The position numbers and the translations under genes were made by a program. Source: Opisthorchis felineus (Eukaryota > Platyhelminthes > Trematoda > Opisthorchiida > Opisthorchiidae). From it: a stretch of DNA of 64,000 nucleotides. Below are positions 21,235 to 33,854 of this stretch, piece after piece (within the stretch, counting starts at the first letter, position 1; each line of letters starts with the position of its first letter). The stretch is taken from assembly GCA_004794785.1 (NCBI GenBank), contig SJOL01009565.1:15751-79750 (forward strand), in the 5' to 3' direction. Below the pieces are notes generated by a model, which worked only from the letters and a program-made list of their open reading frames with translations, was not told where the DNA came from and did not search any database.

Positions 21235-24200
21235 GTCTTCTGGACTTCCCGTGCGCTTGACTGGAGACGTTGCATAATATGGCGGCTAGTCGATGTCAAC
21301 AGCCGTCGGATGAATACGCAGACACCGTAGTCTGAAGTTCCAGCAAGCAGCAGGACTCAGTGACATATTCGGAATACGACCTCCAACAGACAGAAGTCGC
21401 ACATGACAATCGTGCAGATAGCGACTGGTACGTTGCAGAGAATCACGCTCATGTTCAATTGCATGTTTGGACTAGTCGTAATAAGAAATCGATCTGACAG
21501 TAAGTTTTCTCGTTTGGATATGTATGAGTGAAAGTATGCAAGTATGTACTCATAAGTGTGCACACAATATTCAAGATGGTAACACTCACTAGTGTGACCA
21601 AAATACAGCACTAATCCAGAGTTCGCTGGATTACCGATAAATAAATCTTCAGAACAATCACAGATTAGCTTACCTCCATCACACAATCGCATCAGAACTG
21701 ATACTATTGGAGAGCTGATGGTTACAGAGGGAATACTGTGTTTTAAAACACAGTGACTGTCCAATAACTAAACTATAAACTCCGCTCTGGGTACATTCTT
21801 GTTTGTTGTGGTGTGTCTGTGTTGACCTACCGGGTGTGCCCTTCGAATGATTTGCTCGAACGGTACTTTAGTGTTGTTCAATATACTTGGCCTTCCTCAC
21901 CACTGGAGAAGGTTCTTGAGACCACAATGACTGACAGACACTTTTTTGACAGTCGATAAAACACAATGTCGTCATTTCGACACTTTCATCGCCGAGAATT
22001 CCTGCTGAGGCAGCAATTTTCATCGTTGGACAGACTTTTTCCCTTCGCTCTACTGTTATAAGAAAAGATGGAGTGAAGTATTATGAACTAATAACATATA
22101 ACCTTAAGTACTAATGATAATATAACTCGCCAAGCTTTAATAAAGCTACCAATTTTTCCTGACTTTGTTCGCCTAACCAGTCTAACCTAACACACCAGCC
22201 TTATCTCACTAGAAGCGTCTGTTCATTTATTTAGCGAACAGTTTTGATTTGGTTTGCACAAGACTCTTAAAACATCAAGACGAACGCCAAAAGGGTCTAT
22301 TAAAGCCAGTCCGAACCAAATATGATAACCAGCGCATCCCAGGATAGACAATGCCACCAATACAGCTTTTTGCACATATGTCATCAAATTGTACCCCCAT
22401 ACATATATTTTGCATCTGTTTCATCCATCCACTGTACTGAAGTGTTTGTTAAACCTAGCAATAGACCTCATCACTGTACATATTACCTTGAACGAGCTCA
22501 CGTTGTTGCCTATGTGGAGGATAGTCTCATTATGGAATATCCGGGAGACAAACAGTGATATAACTAACCAAACAGCAGGGCTAAATGCGTTGTTACTTAA
22601 CATCTTCCTTCTTTCTGTTTACAGAGAAACCAAAACAATCGTTGATCGATCGTGGTTGTCATCTGATCTAGCTACATAGCCTCCTGTCGAATCCAAAACC
22701 ATAAGAGATCTTCCACTGCTATTTCGACTACTACAAATTCTCGTTTCTTTCCCCATACCGTGCTAACAGCTAACGAAACCAACTAGACTGTTCAGATAGC
22801 ATTTTTGTTCATTAAACACTGCTTCTCGACTGCGGATTCTACGTAGCATGTTCTGCTGAAGTTATTGTTTGCTTCATGTGATTTCTACAGTCAGTTAGTC
22901 TGGTTTTCTCGTGTACAGCCGCAAAGAATCTGTGGACACCAGTTTGACATGCCTGATTTGCAAACCCATTGACCGTTTCCACACTCAGTATACAGGTTCC
23001 TGGTTATCTATTCGCTCTAGGAAAAATAGTGTTAAGATTTGCGATAAGCCATTGGTTTTCTTGCTACCCTGAAAGAGGATGGGCGGAAATCTCCGGCTGA
23101 AATTCCCGATCACGCAAGCTTTTTTTGATATGCATAAGATGTCTATTTCAGCAGCCCTGAAGACACAATCTCTCTATCAAGCCAACCACAACGAGGGTTT
23201 GAGTGACGCAAAAGAAATATCATGCTGGCCATGCTGGGAGTATAACGATACAGTCCTGATTGATAACAATCATGAACAGTGAACCATCACTGGTTTGTTC
23301 CTTGAGTAAAGTTCAGCGACACTTATCGATCGGATTAATTGAATCACCTTAATGGCACTTCTCACCTTTCAAGCACGTGATACGATTTTCTAGGTATGGA
23401 CAGACTAATTGACAGATGGTCATTCCAAGTTGAAAAAGGCTTTAAAAACGTAGGGGAAAACGGGTTTTTTGAATGGCACTAAGCGCACACTGAGGAGAAG
23501 GACGCATAACTGCGGTCACGAAAACGTTGAACGTCAAACAGACCCTGGTTCAACCAGTTATTTAAGACCAAAAGTATTTCGGACGATGTGCTTGATGCTC
23601 ACTGTTACTAAATGGCTTCATCGATCCTTCGCCCCACTACGACTCTATTCTTTAGTACGACCACACTCACTTGTATTTTTTGCAACTCATGATAAAAATG
23701 GAATACTGAATTACGTTGAAATTGAATTCGCCGCCTTCTTTTTCAACCTTTTTCTGTGTTCAATAATGGTGAATTTCACAAGTGCCTTGCTGAGCATAGG
23801 CACTGGTTAACTAAACCTGAAGAGACCATGCCATGAGTTCAGATGGGAGCTTAGAAATAGCCAAATTTGATACAGGACTGTCTGCTTCTGTCGCCCCTCC
23901 CTGACTCCTTTGCTCTCCAGGTATTGGCACTCTGAGGGCACCTTGTGTTCTAGTATGTCGCAGGGATTATAGAGATAACCCCATATCCACTGTAATTTAA
24001 TTAACTCCATCTTATCAAATGGAAAAAGTTTGGAACCGATTGAGAAGTCATCGTTTCAGAAGGGCTTGGTCAGTCTTAGGCCTTTAGGATACTGCGGTTT
24101 TTCTTCAGCTCCAAAGCTTATGGCGTTGATGTGATTGACGGTCGTTCCAGTCGTGTGTGTGCGAACACGTCCATAGTTGTCTTCGTAGCTTGTCAAACCG

Positions 24201-27200
24201 CAACCATCGATCGCTCAAAAGCATACAGTCAGTCGAAGACCACGGTCGATGAGAGTTGGGTCGACCGACATCCCAAACTGTATGAATTCGTCCCGCTCGC
24301 ACTGCGCACTTTCAACTGGCTTGACAGTAATCTCCCTGTAGCTTCACATACTACAGCAAGAGCAACTTTTTAAGCAGACGTGTCTTCATTTAATTTTCTA
24401 ACCGTATTGTCCCTAGTTGTATCAAAACCGGTTCTGCCACTTAGCAAAAAAATTATCAAGGAAACAGATGATGCAGGCTTATTTCGTCAAGATCCAGATT
24501 TTGCCAAGTCTTTGTATTCAAACTGCTAAAAACCATAGGTCGTTTGTGCTAGAATCTCGGTCTTCGATGAGAAATTTTACAGTGGTTGGATAAGGAACGA
24601 ACTTATATGGGATAGGTTAACAAAAACCTCCCTTCGACTGATGAGCACTGAGTACCCCAGTGATCACCCTGGCACCATCAGCCAAGCGCTGCTGTTTGTT
24701 TAGAGGGCTATCTACGATGCATCTCTGAAGGACACACGAGTGAGCTTTTCAGACTTTCACCGTCTCAAAAACAGTCATTTTGTCCATTTGTGGAACCACT
24801 TGGATGTAATACAGGCACCGCAATACTCTCTGATCGACCTAGCCTAGCCACGAGCAGTCAGACAACCAGACCAGCGTTCGAGCGATGAACTTCTTTGTTC
24901 GTAGCTCAGTACCTCACAAAACTATGCAGTTTCGATAATGGCAGTGATTTTAATATCCAAATACAGGCAGTTTTGCTGGCTCTCCTGTTTGTGTGCTTGA
25001 ATTTGGTCACTGAATTTCATACATTCTGTCCTGTTTCTTAAAGTGAGGGCGCAGAATGCTCGCGAAATACAATATATTAAAAACTCTTCATCTTGCTATC
25101 AATCACCTTCACATTCCATATCTATGCATATCAGCCTCTGCTGCAGTGTGACTTAATAGAAAGCTTACTTTCACACCTTCACTGTCCGTCTTCCGCACAC
25201 TCCACATTAAGATAATTCAAACACATTAGAGGACACTGCATGGAAGAGGGCCATTCAGCCTCTGCTGAAAGTGGCGTCCATTAGGGAGGGGGCTGCTGGC
25301 GGATAACTGCGGCACGCACACAGTTACGTTGCCACCAGGCTCCTTGATAGGTTTTTTTATCTACTTCGACAATCAATACGAGCCTTGTTGAGACAAGGTA
25401 ACACGCAACCAAACTCACAGGGGAAACCCAGTTTTGTAGCCTTCTTTGCCTCACTCAAGCTTCCATCACACAAAAACATTAATTCCATCGGTTTTAAGCC
25501 AGTGAAGATACCCGGTGCCGATAGCTAGCTGGGCAGTTAGGGACGGGGAGTGATTCGATGGAACTTGTGGAATTCGAAAGGGAACTTGGAAACACATTTC
25601 GACATGGCTGGGGAATTGAAGATGCAAGTAGCAAGCTGTATCAAAAACTGATGGCCATCAATACTGAAAGCTAACAAACTATTCTTTGATTTACGAATTC
25701 ATCAACCATACTTGGACTGTTAGTCGGTAGACAGACCAAACCGAGTCAGACATGCTTCTTCGATAACTGAGAAACAGTTTCAACAAGGAATGCCGAAAAG
25801 TCATTCGCGGAAGGATGTATCTATCCGTATATCGATTTGTCCAGATCAGACAGTATAAAAAACCAGAGCACACACGCAAAATGGCTCTCTTAAATCCTAT
25901 CCATGGAAAAGGATAATTTATGCAAATCGGTTAGTAGAGTTACTTATGCCCCCAACTTTCCACCTCCACAAAATCTTGCATGACAGTCGAAAAGTTCTTT
26001 CGGCAATCTTTTGGGGCTAAGATATTGACCAGCCTTGAAAGCAGGACTCGAAGAACCATGGATGGGCATGAATTCCCCACCGCTCAGTTAGTGCTCAGCT
26101 CTGATGAGGTGTCTATCTAGACCAGTGCTCTATAACTTGCCTCAATCGTATCTCATCATCCCGGCTTTCCTTCTCTTCCCCCATGGCTCCCCTTTCTTGG
26201 AAGAGCTCCCACGAATTCCTCATGCCAAAGCGTGCCTCTTCACTGATCCGAACAACTGCCGTCCCGTTCTTGCCACCCCTATTTTGCCCAAATTTCCGAA
26301 GTTAGCATCGATCATACTGCTCTTATTTAACCTGACTAACAGCAGCCACCAACATGCAAGGAGAGGTCATCTCTCTGTATGCCGCTTGCTGTCATTTACT
26401 CAGGTCGCGTTTGGTGAAACCACATCGGTGCACACTGACTTATCGAAGGATTCCAATCAGGTGTGGCACAATATCTTGGATGTCAGACTGGTAGTATACA
26501 GAGGTGGTGAACTGGATTGGAAAATTATTGACAAACCGTCCAACCCCCGTACTCCTGAAAGTGCTCTCTCTCTCTCCCAGATCCACCAGTTCAAACCAGC
26601 TGTTCCACAAGAAGTTATTCCTTCCCCAACACCGTTCCTTCCGTTTATCAACAATCTGCTTTTTCTGTTTCTGGTTCCATGTCGGCTTTTTCAGGTGATA
26701 TAGCCATCCGAAATTCTCTCTTCCATTCTTCCCAAATATCCGTCTTATCTCCGATTAGTGGTGATCAAGTGGATGCTATGAGAACCGTAAACCGATTTTA
26801 CAAACAATCGTATTGGAGCCTCGCTGGTAGCATCTACATCCAACCCTAACAAATCCATACATGTTTCTCTCTCCCCTCGTTGTCCTTCCACCAACCTCCC
26901 ACCCACACTTTACTAACCTTAACCCCATGCCTCAGTTACCTAGTCTCTGGAAATTTCGGCCCACGGACTTTTCACTCCATGGACATTTAGGTTAACGGAA
27001 TTTACACTCCAAATAGAGCCACTCACAGACATTCAGGATCCATGTACATCCTTATTTAGCATTGCATAAATAAGCCAAGACCAATGTGTTTCTTCGTATT
27101 CGGTGGCATACTTTAACCACTGTAGTCTCCCTTCCATGGTCCATTGTATAAGATGCCAAAACATGGTCAAACATTAGGAATGTTGACACACCGCATCCGT

Positions 27201-29456
27201 TTACCAAGACAGAAGACAAGCGTTACGAAATGTCATCAGTTCAGTTGCTTTTTCCAGTCAAATTCGTAGATGATCATAGTAATCACATATCACGATTCTG
27301 TCGTAAAATCATTCCATTTTGCCATCACTACGTATACATATCACAGACACTAATTTATTCAGATGTCTATGTTGGCTCCGTCGTGAATTAACAGAACTAA
27401 ATTGAAAGCTCTCCGTGCCTTCTTTTGCCGTAGTCTGGAGTTTCAACACTCGCTTTGACTGACCTCCCGACCGCATGGACAACCTCGACCCGGACGCTAT
27501 TCTGGCTCGCGGGATTTCAGTAAGTGAGCTCAGCACTCGAACAAACTACCCTGTTGAGAAGGGAGGTGGGATTAGAAAACTGTGCTTGCACTCTGCCGAA
27601 CGATGGGAAAACAAAAAGGCATAGGGATATCAGGGGTTGATTGAGCAAGTATCCGATGAAAAGTAGACTGAGATGAACATCTTCCACCTTATGATTGCGT
27701 TGATGGAACACCGGGACAGATCTAACTCGTACAGACAGGAAAATCGGTCGAAAGGGTTCACTGACTTCCCTTTCCTGCAGGTGCAACGTGAGCGATGATC
27801 AGATAGGACGTGACGCGCTCTTTTGATAGATGAAAGTGATCGATTCGTCCGACGTTGTGGTGTTCGACCAGCCACCATAAGCTCAGAACCGAATGACCAC
27901 CAAAATTAATCAGTTTTGCAACGTGTACAAATTGGAAGCTAATAAACCAACCGGTAGAAGTGAAATGTAACAATCTGGTGGACAATCATCAAAGACCGTT
28001 TGAAAATGCATTACCATACTGCCCTATCTATTTTAGTTTCCTCATTCTTCACACGACTCAATATTGGATCGTTGTCGAGAGGCCACATTTAGACAATATG
28101 TACTGATGTGATGAGACACCAAGTTGCATGCTTCATTTTATGTGGCCAGTTAGCATCATTACTTCAAATGTTCTCGTGGCGGAATGTCCGGAATTCAGGC
28201 TCGCTTCTTTGATTACCTTTTTTTGAACAGCCTTAGTTGGAGCCAGTCGCAACGTCAGTCTCAGAAAGACTTGTAAACATTTCTCTTCCCCAACTTATTC
28301 CACTGTACTAACCTTAGATCCTCCCCACAGTTGTCCTACCTGGAAAGGTGGTCGTCAAGATATTTTTAAATTTTGGATTGTACTAAACGAAAAGTTTCCA
28401 TTCTTTCTGATTACCTTTCACTGAAAAATATCCAGTAAACCTTCTATTACCGTCGGGACGCTTATTTAATACTTTAAGTGCTCTGCCGGACTCGCATCTT
28501 GCCTTCCACTCTCACAGTCGTTTAGTTTAGTGATCTCTTAGCCACTAGAATAGAGTTTTAACCTCTTGCTGCAAAACATAAACACATTTCACTTAATTAT
28601 CCCCCATATTATAAGTTTCACCCCATTTTTGCTTATCCAAGTTATCATACTCATCAATTTTTTAAAAATATGGACGACATTCATCAGTCTTAAGCTCCAA
28701 CGCACCCCACTTCTCTGCAATGGCGGTTTTTTCAAGTCGCTTGTTTTCGACCAAGCTAACGCTTGCGGCAGATTTCCGGCTACCGGCTCACCCTTTTCCT
28801 TTGAGACCCCTCTGTGAGTAACAAAGAAATTATCGACCTAAGTCGCTTTTATTGTTCGCGCATACCAGTACGATTTTCAGCCATCTGAGGACTGGCTTAC
28901 AATTCTCCAGTGTACCGACTTTATGACTGGCATAAGTAACTGTTGTCACCAAAGTTATAATTATTTAGATTACGAGAAAATCTATTTTCTTCGCTTCTTG
29001 AATAAATCTTTTTAAAAAACTTCTATTTCAGTTCTTGTGGGTTCTAGAACTTCAGTTTAACGTCATCACGACGTCATTCGTGTGCACATTTGTTTTGGGC
29101 TGGCTTTCGTGCTTTTATTACATTGCATTCTTTGGCACTGTGTGCGTGATACATTTAAACCGCTCAACACTTTTGCGCGTACAGCGACCATCTCTCTATG
29201 ATGAACGTTAATGGGCAGTCTCGTTGAATTCCTCCAAGCACACTTAGCGAATTATTTCTTAGGTTTCTGGTTAAAACAGCTTCTGGAAATTGACCCTGAG
29301 GTCACCAAATCTTCATCTGAAACTGACCGGTGAGTGTTAGTGTGGTTCGGCGACTACTCACCAGAACAAACACCCAGAGGATCGAACAAAATCGTTTTAC
29401 AATCCTGAGATTTTCCGCCAAAATACATGTGGTGTTTTCTTGACATGGCAAGGTTG
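21235..29456. other. Longest stretch with no recognisable feature
   Basis: About 8.2 kb without any repeat I can tie to the rest of the window. The longest frame is 26,104-26,703 (+, 199 codons) in a pyrimidine-rich tract (about 26,100-26,960); I recognise no domain, and one frame of this length is expected by chance at this scale. If the window holds host coding or regulatory sequence, this and 59.5-62.3 kb are the likeliest places. Confidence 0.5.
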
Positions 29457-29613
29457 ACAAGGTTGCTGAACACTCTTCGACAGCCAACTGCCAGTTTCGC
29501 CCTTCTTAGGCCCCATCAGTTGGGCACCGTCCCCGAGTTTCTGCCAAACTTATCTCCCAACTGACCACCAAATTTTACACGATGTGCGGAATTCTCTCAT
29601 TTGCATTTTTTTG
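29457..29613 (-). repeat. M repeat fragment with degenerate hammerhead
   Basis: It reads AAGGTTGCTGAACACTCTTCG, the ribozyme segment, CCCCGAGTTTCTGCC and a TCTCATTTGCA end. On the minus strand the core is CTGATGG (last A changed), with helix II arms around TAAGAA, then GAAA intact and CTGG. The single core change should impair it. Confidence 0.75.
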
Positions 29614-30639
29614 TTTTACCGTATAATCACCTGGAGGACACTCACCAACTTATCCAGGATCGTTTACCTAACTACTCAGCCACTTTTGAACTTTATCCAC
29701 CTTGCTCGTCCAACTGAATGGAAGTCAATAAGCTGTTCACCATCAGTGGAACTGCGCGGGAGGGTAAGGACAATGTTGAAGTCCGGTCAATTCAGTTCAT
29801 CATTACGACTGATTTCTCTGACCATTAGCCGACCTAAACTGCTGGGTTTTTACGGCCGTATGGTGCATGACGCTTCAGGGATTTTCTGGCCGTCTACCTG
29901 CCGTTATCTGGTACTTCCAGTTGCCTTATGATCGTCGTTCTCTATCAGTCATGCCGCTAATAACGCTTGTGCTGCCTAATCAGGTTTGCTAGAAAGGGAC
30001 AAGTTTGAGGTTGCGGTGGTCCCTTCAACCGAGTGAAGCGAAACCTAAGTTTTTAGAAGATTAAGGTTGTTGCCAACAGTGAAGTTCATTCCTGAGATAA
30101 GGCCATTGCCTACTGGTAATGGGTTGATGGGAATAGGTGAAACCATTTACTCACTTTGTACATTTGGACAAATACCTTACTACTGAGTCGGGATGAGACT
30201 ATTTCAGAGATGCCCGTGATATCACCTACCCACGAGAGGTTACTGGTACCTCAGAAATCGCAGCCAGGTGCTGATTCCTGTGAAGAAGTCCGTAGGCCGC
30301 TTTGGGGCCAAGTAGCCCTATTTCACCGCTGACGGCAGTAAGTCACACTTTCAGCTGTCTTTTTAAGGCGTAAACGCCATCTTTGACGCGATATAGGGGC
30401 CAAGTTTCACTTGGAAATTTCAGAATCACTCTTCGTGATGGATGAGAAGGTTGGGATAGATAGATAGATGGCGCTGCCGGTACCCATCAGCAGATACTGT
30501 TCCAGATATTGAGACTGTGGTATCTGACGTGGCCAAAAACGTTTAGCTTCCGGATAGTCTCCGCCCACACAGGCCGCTCTCAGAAGGCATAAATAAAGGC
30601 TGGCTCAATCGAGGTTTACGCTGATCGGTTTCAATCCTT
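29614..30639. other. No clear feature; may hold the decayed end of the LINE on the minus strand
   Basis: A GATA run lies at 30,455-30,469. Reading the minus strand downstream of the LINE fragment gives an IRKLNVFGHV-like piece near 30,500-30,535, which could be the LINE C-terminal region, but I am not sure of it. The 115-codon frame at 29,584-29,931 is unrecognised. Confidence 0.45.
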
Positions 30640-31375
30640 CCCTCCATTGCAGTGTTTAGCTGTAAGAAAACGTGTTGGTCGCTGTCAATCTTTGAATCTC
30701 CCCTGTACTTTGGACGCTAGCTGTTGAATGCATTAACTGGTTCGACCTCTTACCCAACTGTATCAAGAGGTTATGCAGATATGTCCACATAGACATTATC
30801 GATTTTAGTCCGACAACGTTTGCGTAGTTATGTTGACTGTCTAGTGTGCACCTAAGTTCTCCCAACCTGTCGCTTACCAGGATGGTGTCATCAGAGTAAT
30901 CTGAGTTCACAATTCACATGTGAAGATTCATTATGACATCAGAGCATCCGTTCAATTCCCTGTTCTGCGACCAACTGTTTTCGAAGTCAAAGAGTTTCAT
31001 TGACAGTGTGCAGTCTTGTCGCACACCGGACACGACGTCAAACTCGGAGTTTTCTTAGCCATACACCGGGGCACGGGTTCATGCCCTGATAAGAATCAAG
31101 AGCTTTGTGGGTGCGCCATCTGGTAAAACAATTGTCCACTATGATTCGCAGTTAACAGATCCAAACGCAGCGAAGTATGTCAGGCAGGCTGTGGAAAACT
31201 GTCTCGGTGTTCTAGGTTCTGGCCTAGAACACATATGTAGTCCATACGGCCTCTTCCGGGACAGAAACCGCGTTGATTTCGTCCTGTCTGTGTCTATAAC
31301 TGGTTTGAGAGAGCTACATTAGAAGGTGCGGAAATATTGCGCCTGCAATATCGATCAGTCTAATTCCAAGACAGT
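30640..31375 (-). pseudogene. LINE reverse-transcriptase fragment (minus strand)
   Basis: On the minus strand, in order and across frames: an IRLIDIAGAIFP block (31,323-31,369), NQRGFCPGRGRMDY (about 31,240-31,283), LEHRDSFPQPA, an FAAFGSVN block matching FAAAFDSVN (first catalytic Asp lost to Gly), SEFDVVSGVRQDCTLS (31,001-31,050), then DYSDDTILVSD with the Asp pair near 30,887-30,892, and NVVGLKSI. These are the successive RT motifs of a trematode LINE family distinct from the 6.9 kb copy. At least four frameshifts or stops interrupt it. The endonuclease side was not found. Confidence 0.85.
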
Positions 31376-32811
31376 CAGTCCTCACCAGTTTATCACCAAA
31401 GTGCATCGAAGAAATTAATCCTCCCGAGGTTTGAATACTTCTCGCCGTTTGCCTAATTTGACCTTTTCATTGAAGGCCTTCAACGGACTTGTCAAGCAAG
31501 ATTGCTTGACTTACGGGCCTTGAAGAACACCACACTAAGTTCACATTCTTCGACCGATCATCCGAAGTCATCTTAACTTGCCCTTTCGCGCCGTGCCGCC
31601 TAAGTACACTTCAACATTTAAGGTCAAATCACAGCAAGCGTAAAGCGAATCGCAACCCCTTGCATGGTCAAATGCAAAGCCTATTACCCCATCCATTTCG
31701 CGGGTGTTCGAAACGCTACTGGAATTACCTCATGGGGCCTGAGTCCACAAGCAACGTCACAGTTAGTAACCGACTGCTGCAAATGTTTGGACGAAAGACA
31801 ACTTGACAAAGTGAGCTCTTGGAAACACAACGTTCAAGACAGATAGCTACTTAGGGCACCCACTCTTTATCCATTCAACTCATCAGCGGAGCCTTTAAGT
31901 GAATCTAGATATCCAAGCTCGTTGAATATGGCCTTTAGACTAAGCAACATAGGTAGGTTCACTATGCTTTATTTATATAGTGGGCATACTACTACAATAT
32001 GTACTCAAACGAAAGAGTTCAACCGGGTGGGATGACCCGGAGACATACAATCACCCGTACTGAAATGGTCGATCAACATATATTATGATGAACATACTTT
32101 ACTATCCTCCATCTCTTGCAATTTAAATTACAAACCGTCTGGTGTGAGAAGGCCGGAAATGAACTTCAATGAAATATGTCCAATTATCTTTTTAAACATT
32201 CAACCAGCTTTGATATGCATGTCACTTCTTATCATTGTGAGTGCACTTTTCTGGTGAACAATTGATTTCCACAGTATCCTTTCTGGTCTAGTGCTCTTGT
32301 GCAAGTTACTGTGTTCAAAGACCATTTTAGCGTTTAAAAAAATTGGATTGAAGGAGATTTTCCTCTCGTGTGAGGATTTTAACCTAAAGTGGGGTCACTC
32401 TATTAGGAGATATTTGGCTTCTTGAGCAACAGCCGGACAATGATACTCTCTAGAGCTTCTCGTTTTCTTAATCGACCATTGTTGACGGTCTCGTCCAAGC
32501 CTTGGTCATGTCACACGAGTCGGTAGAACCAGTTGCCCAAAGGCCGTCCAGACCACCTCACAGCATCCAGTTAGTTACCACTTGGGTTTCGACGACAATA
32601 AATCGTCCGTGTTTTCGCGTGTTTCCATCAAGATCCAGAAAACAATAACGTTTGTCGCTGCATTCTTGTTGAATCCAATTTCTGCTGTAAGATAGGCTTT
32701 AACATTTTTTAACTCAGCCGCATCCATTTCGGACAGAGAAACACTTTGGTCTGCATAATTTCCAAAATTATCTGTCACTAGGGTTCACCTAGAGACCCAG
32801 CTATTGAGTTG
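31376..32811. other. No recognisable feature
   Basis: The first 150 bp may continue the LINE linker upstream on the minus strand, but no motif is clear. The remainder has only short unrecognised frames. Confidence 0.5.
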
Positions 32812-33160
32812 CATGAAGCATGAGGTTGCTGAACACTCTTCGACAGCAACTTTATGAGTAGCTCCCCTTTATGAAAATAAACTGCGATATCTCGAATATC
32901 ATACCAACTGCAACATGAGACAGCCTTTGTGCAGCACATTCAGTTGAAGAATACCATGAACAAGAGATTCGGTTGAGTCTCTCGTGAAAACCAAATTGAT
33001 TTGCAAATGAATATATTTGTCGGAATCAGTCAAATTTGGGTTCAAGTAGAACAGAAGGTTGACGGAAACTTGGGGACTGCGGCTACCTGATGAGCCCCAA
33101 GATGGTCGAAATCGGTCTTGGGCTGTCGAAGAGTTTTCAGCAAACTAGTGAGTAGTTTCC
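32812..33160 (+). repeat. M repeat, near-complete unit
   Basis: A piece in one orientation (GAGGTTGCTGAACACTCTTCG, 32,822-32,842) is followed by an inverted, nearly full unit. It begins at GCGATATCTCGAATATC (32,883) and runs through CAACATGAGACAGCC, GTGCAGCACATTCAGTTGAAG, TTTGCAAATG and GGTTGACGGAAAC to the ribozyme, ending GAGTTTTCAGCAAAC. It abuts the left arm of the inverted duplication. Confidence 0.85.
33079..33126 (+). ncRNA. Hammerhead ribozyme motif, type I (core intact)
   Basis: CTGATGA (33,087-33,093), helix II arms GCCC and GGTC around CAAGAT (G-C pair next to the core kept, one mismatch), GAAA (33,108-33,111), TCGG, then TC with the predicted cut after 33,117. All core positions are kept. 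Helix I (GGCTAC with TTGGGC) has mismatches and helix III has lost perfect self-complementarity, so residual activity is uncertain. Confidence 0.7.
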
Positions 33161-33175
33161 TTTTATGAAAAAAAC

Positions 33176-33848
33176 CTACAACTCTTCGACAGCCCACGAC
33201 TGGTTTCGATCTTCTGTAGACACATCAAGTAGGCGCAGTCCCCGAGTTTCCATCAACCGTGTATTCTACTTGAAACCAAATTGGACAGATTTCGAAAAAT
33301 ACTCCCATTTCCTCAACAAGTCGGTTCTGACAAGAGACTCAGGCGAATCTACCTGATTCTCTCTTTTATGATATTCTTCCACTCAATGTGCTGCACACAG
33401 ACACACACACATGCTTAATTTGCGCCGATATTCGAGATATCGTAGTATATATTCTTGAAGGAAACTAATCACAAAGTGCAACATACTCAAGTGAGGAATA
33501 TCATAAACAAGACATTTAGCTGAGTCTCCCGTTAAAACAAAAAGTGTTGTGCAAATGATTTGGGTTGACTAATTTACCGTTTGTTTTAAAGCCAATGGGA
33601 CAGTGCAGTCACTGGTGCGACAGAGTTCAATCCAGATGATATCTAAGTCAATATGTTGCAGCGAAAGCCTGTCCAAATTCAGTATGATTCACTGATGGTC
33701 CCCAAGCAAACTATTTCTGATGACTAGGCAATAAAAACCATTCTTCAGCATGATAGTTACGATAAACTAATATGTCCCCGGAAAAGACCATGGTTATACT
33801 GGAACAATGAAGCCGTCTTACGAAACTGGGATAATCACGTGTCCAATG
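33176..33848 (+). repeat. Left arm of a long inverted duplication
   Basis: This segment is the reverse complement of 44,683-45,332. Over about 440 bp compared base by base (33,366-33,810) I count about 10 differences; toward 33,260 the left arm carries about 15 extra bases. The first 380 bp are an M repeat with a degenerate hammerhead (33,195-33,245) and a CACACA tract. The last 290 bp (33,560-33,848) occur nowhere else in the window except the other arm. M repeats elsewhere differ far more from each other, so this duplication is much younger than the repeats in it. Confidence 0.9.
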
Positions 33849-33854
33849 TTCTTT

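Noticed and set aside
26101..26130. Further hammerhead core (CTGATGAG)
   Set aside because: The motif lacks a helix II hairpin and a GAAA block at the right spacing; the CTGATGAG at 24,638 fails for the same reason.
26104..26703. 199-codon plus-strand frame as a gene
   Set aside because: Pyrimidine-rich, no domain recognised, no splice or homology evidence; one frame of about this length is expected by chance in 64 kb read in six frames.
31107..31322. 71-codon plus-strand frame
   Set aside because: Antisense shadow of the minus-strand LINE reverse transcriptase.
33165..33356. Related frames in the two inverted arms (also 45,174-45,491) as a duplicated gene
   Set aside because: They are translations of the M repeat; the similarity comes from the DNA duplication and the frames end at repeat junctions.
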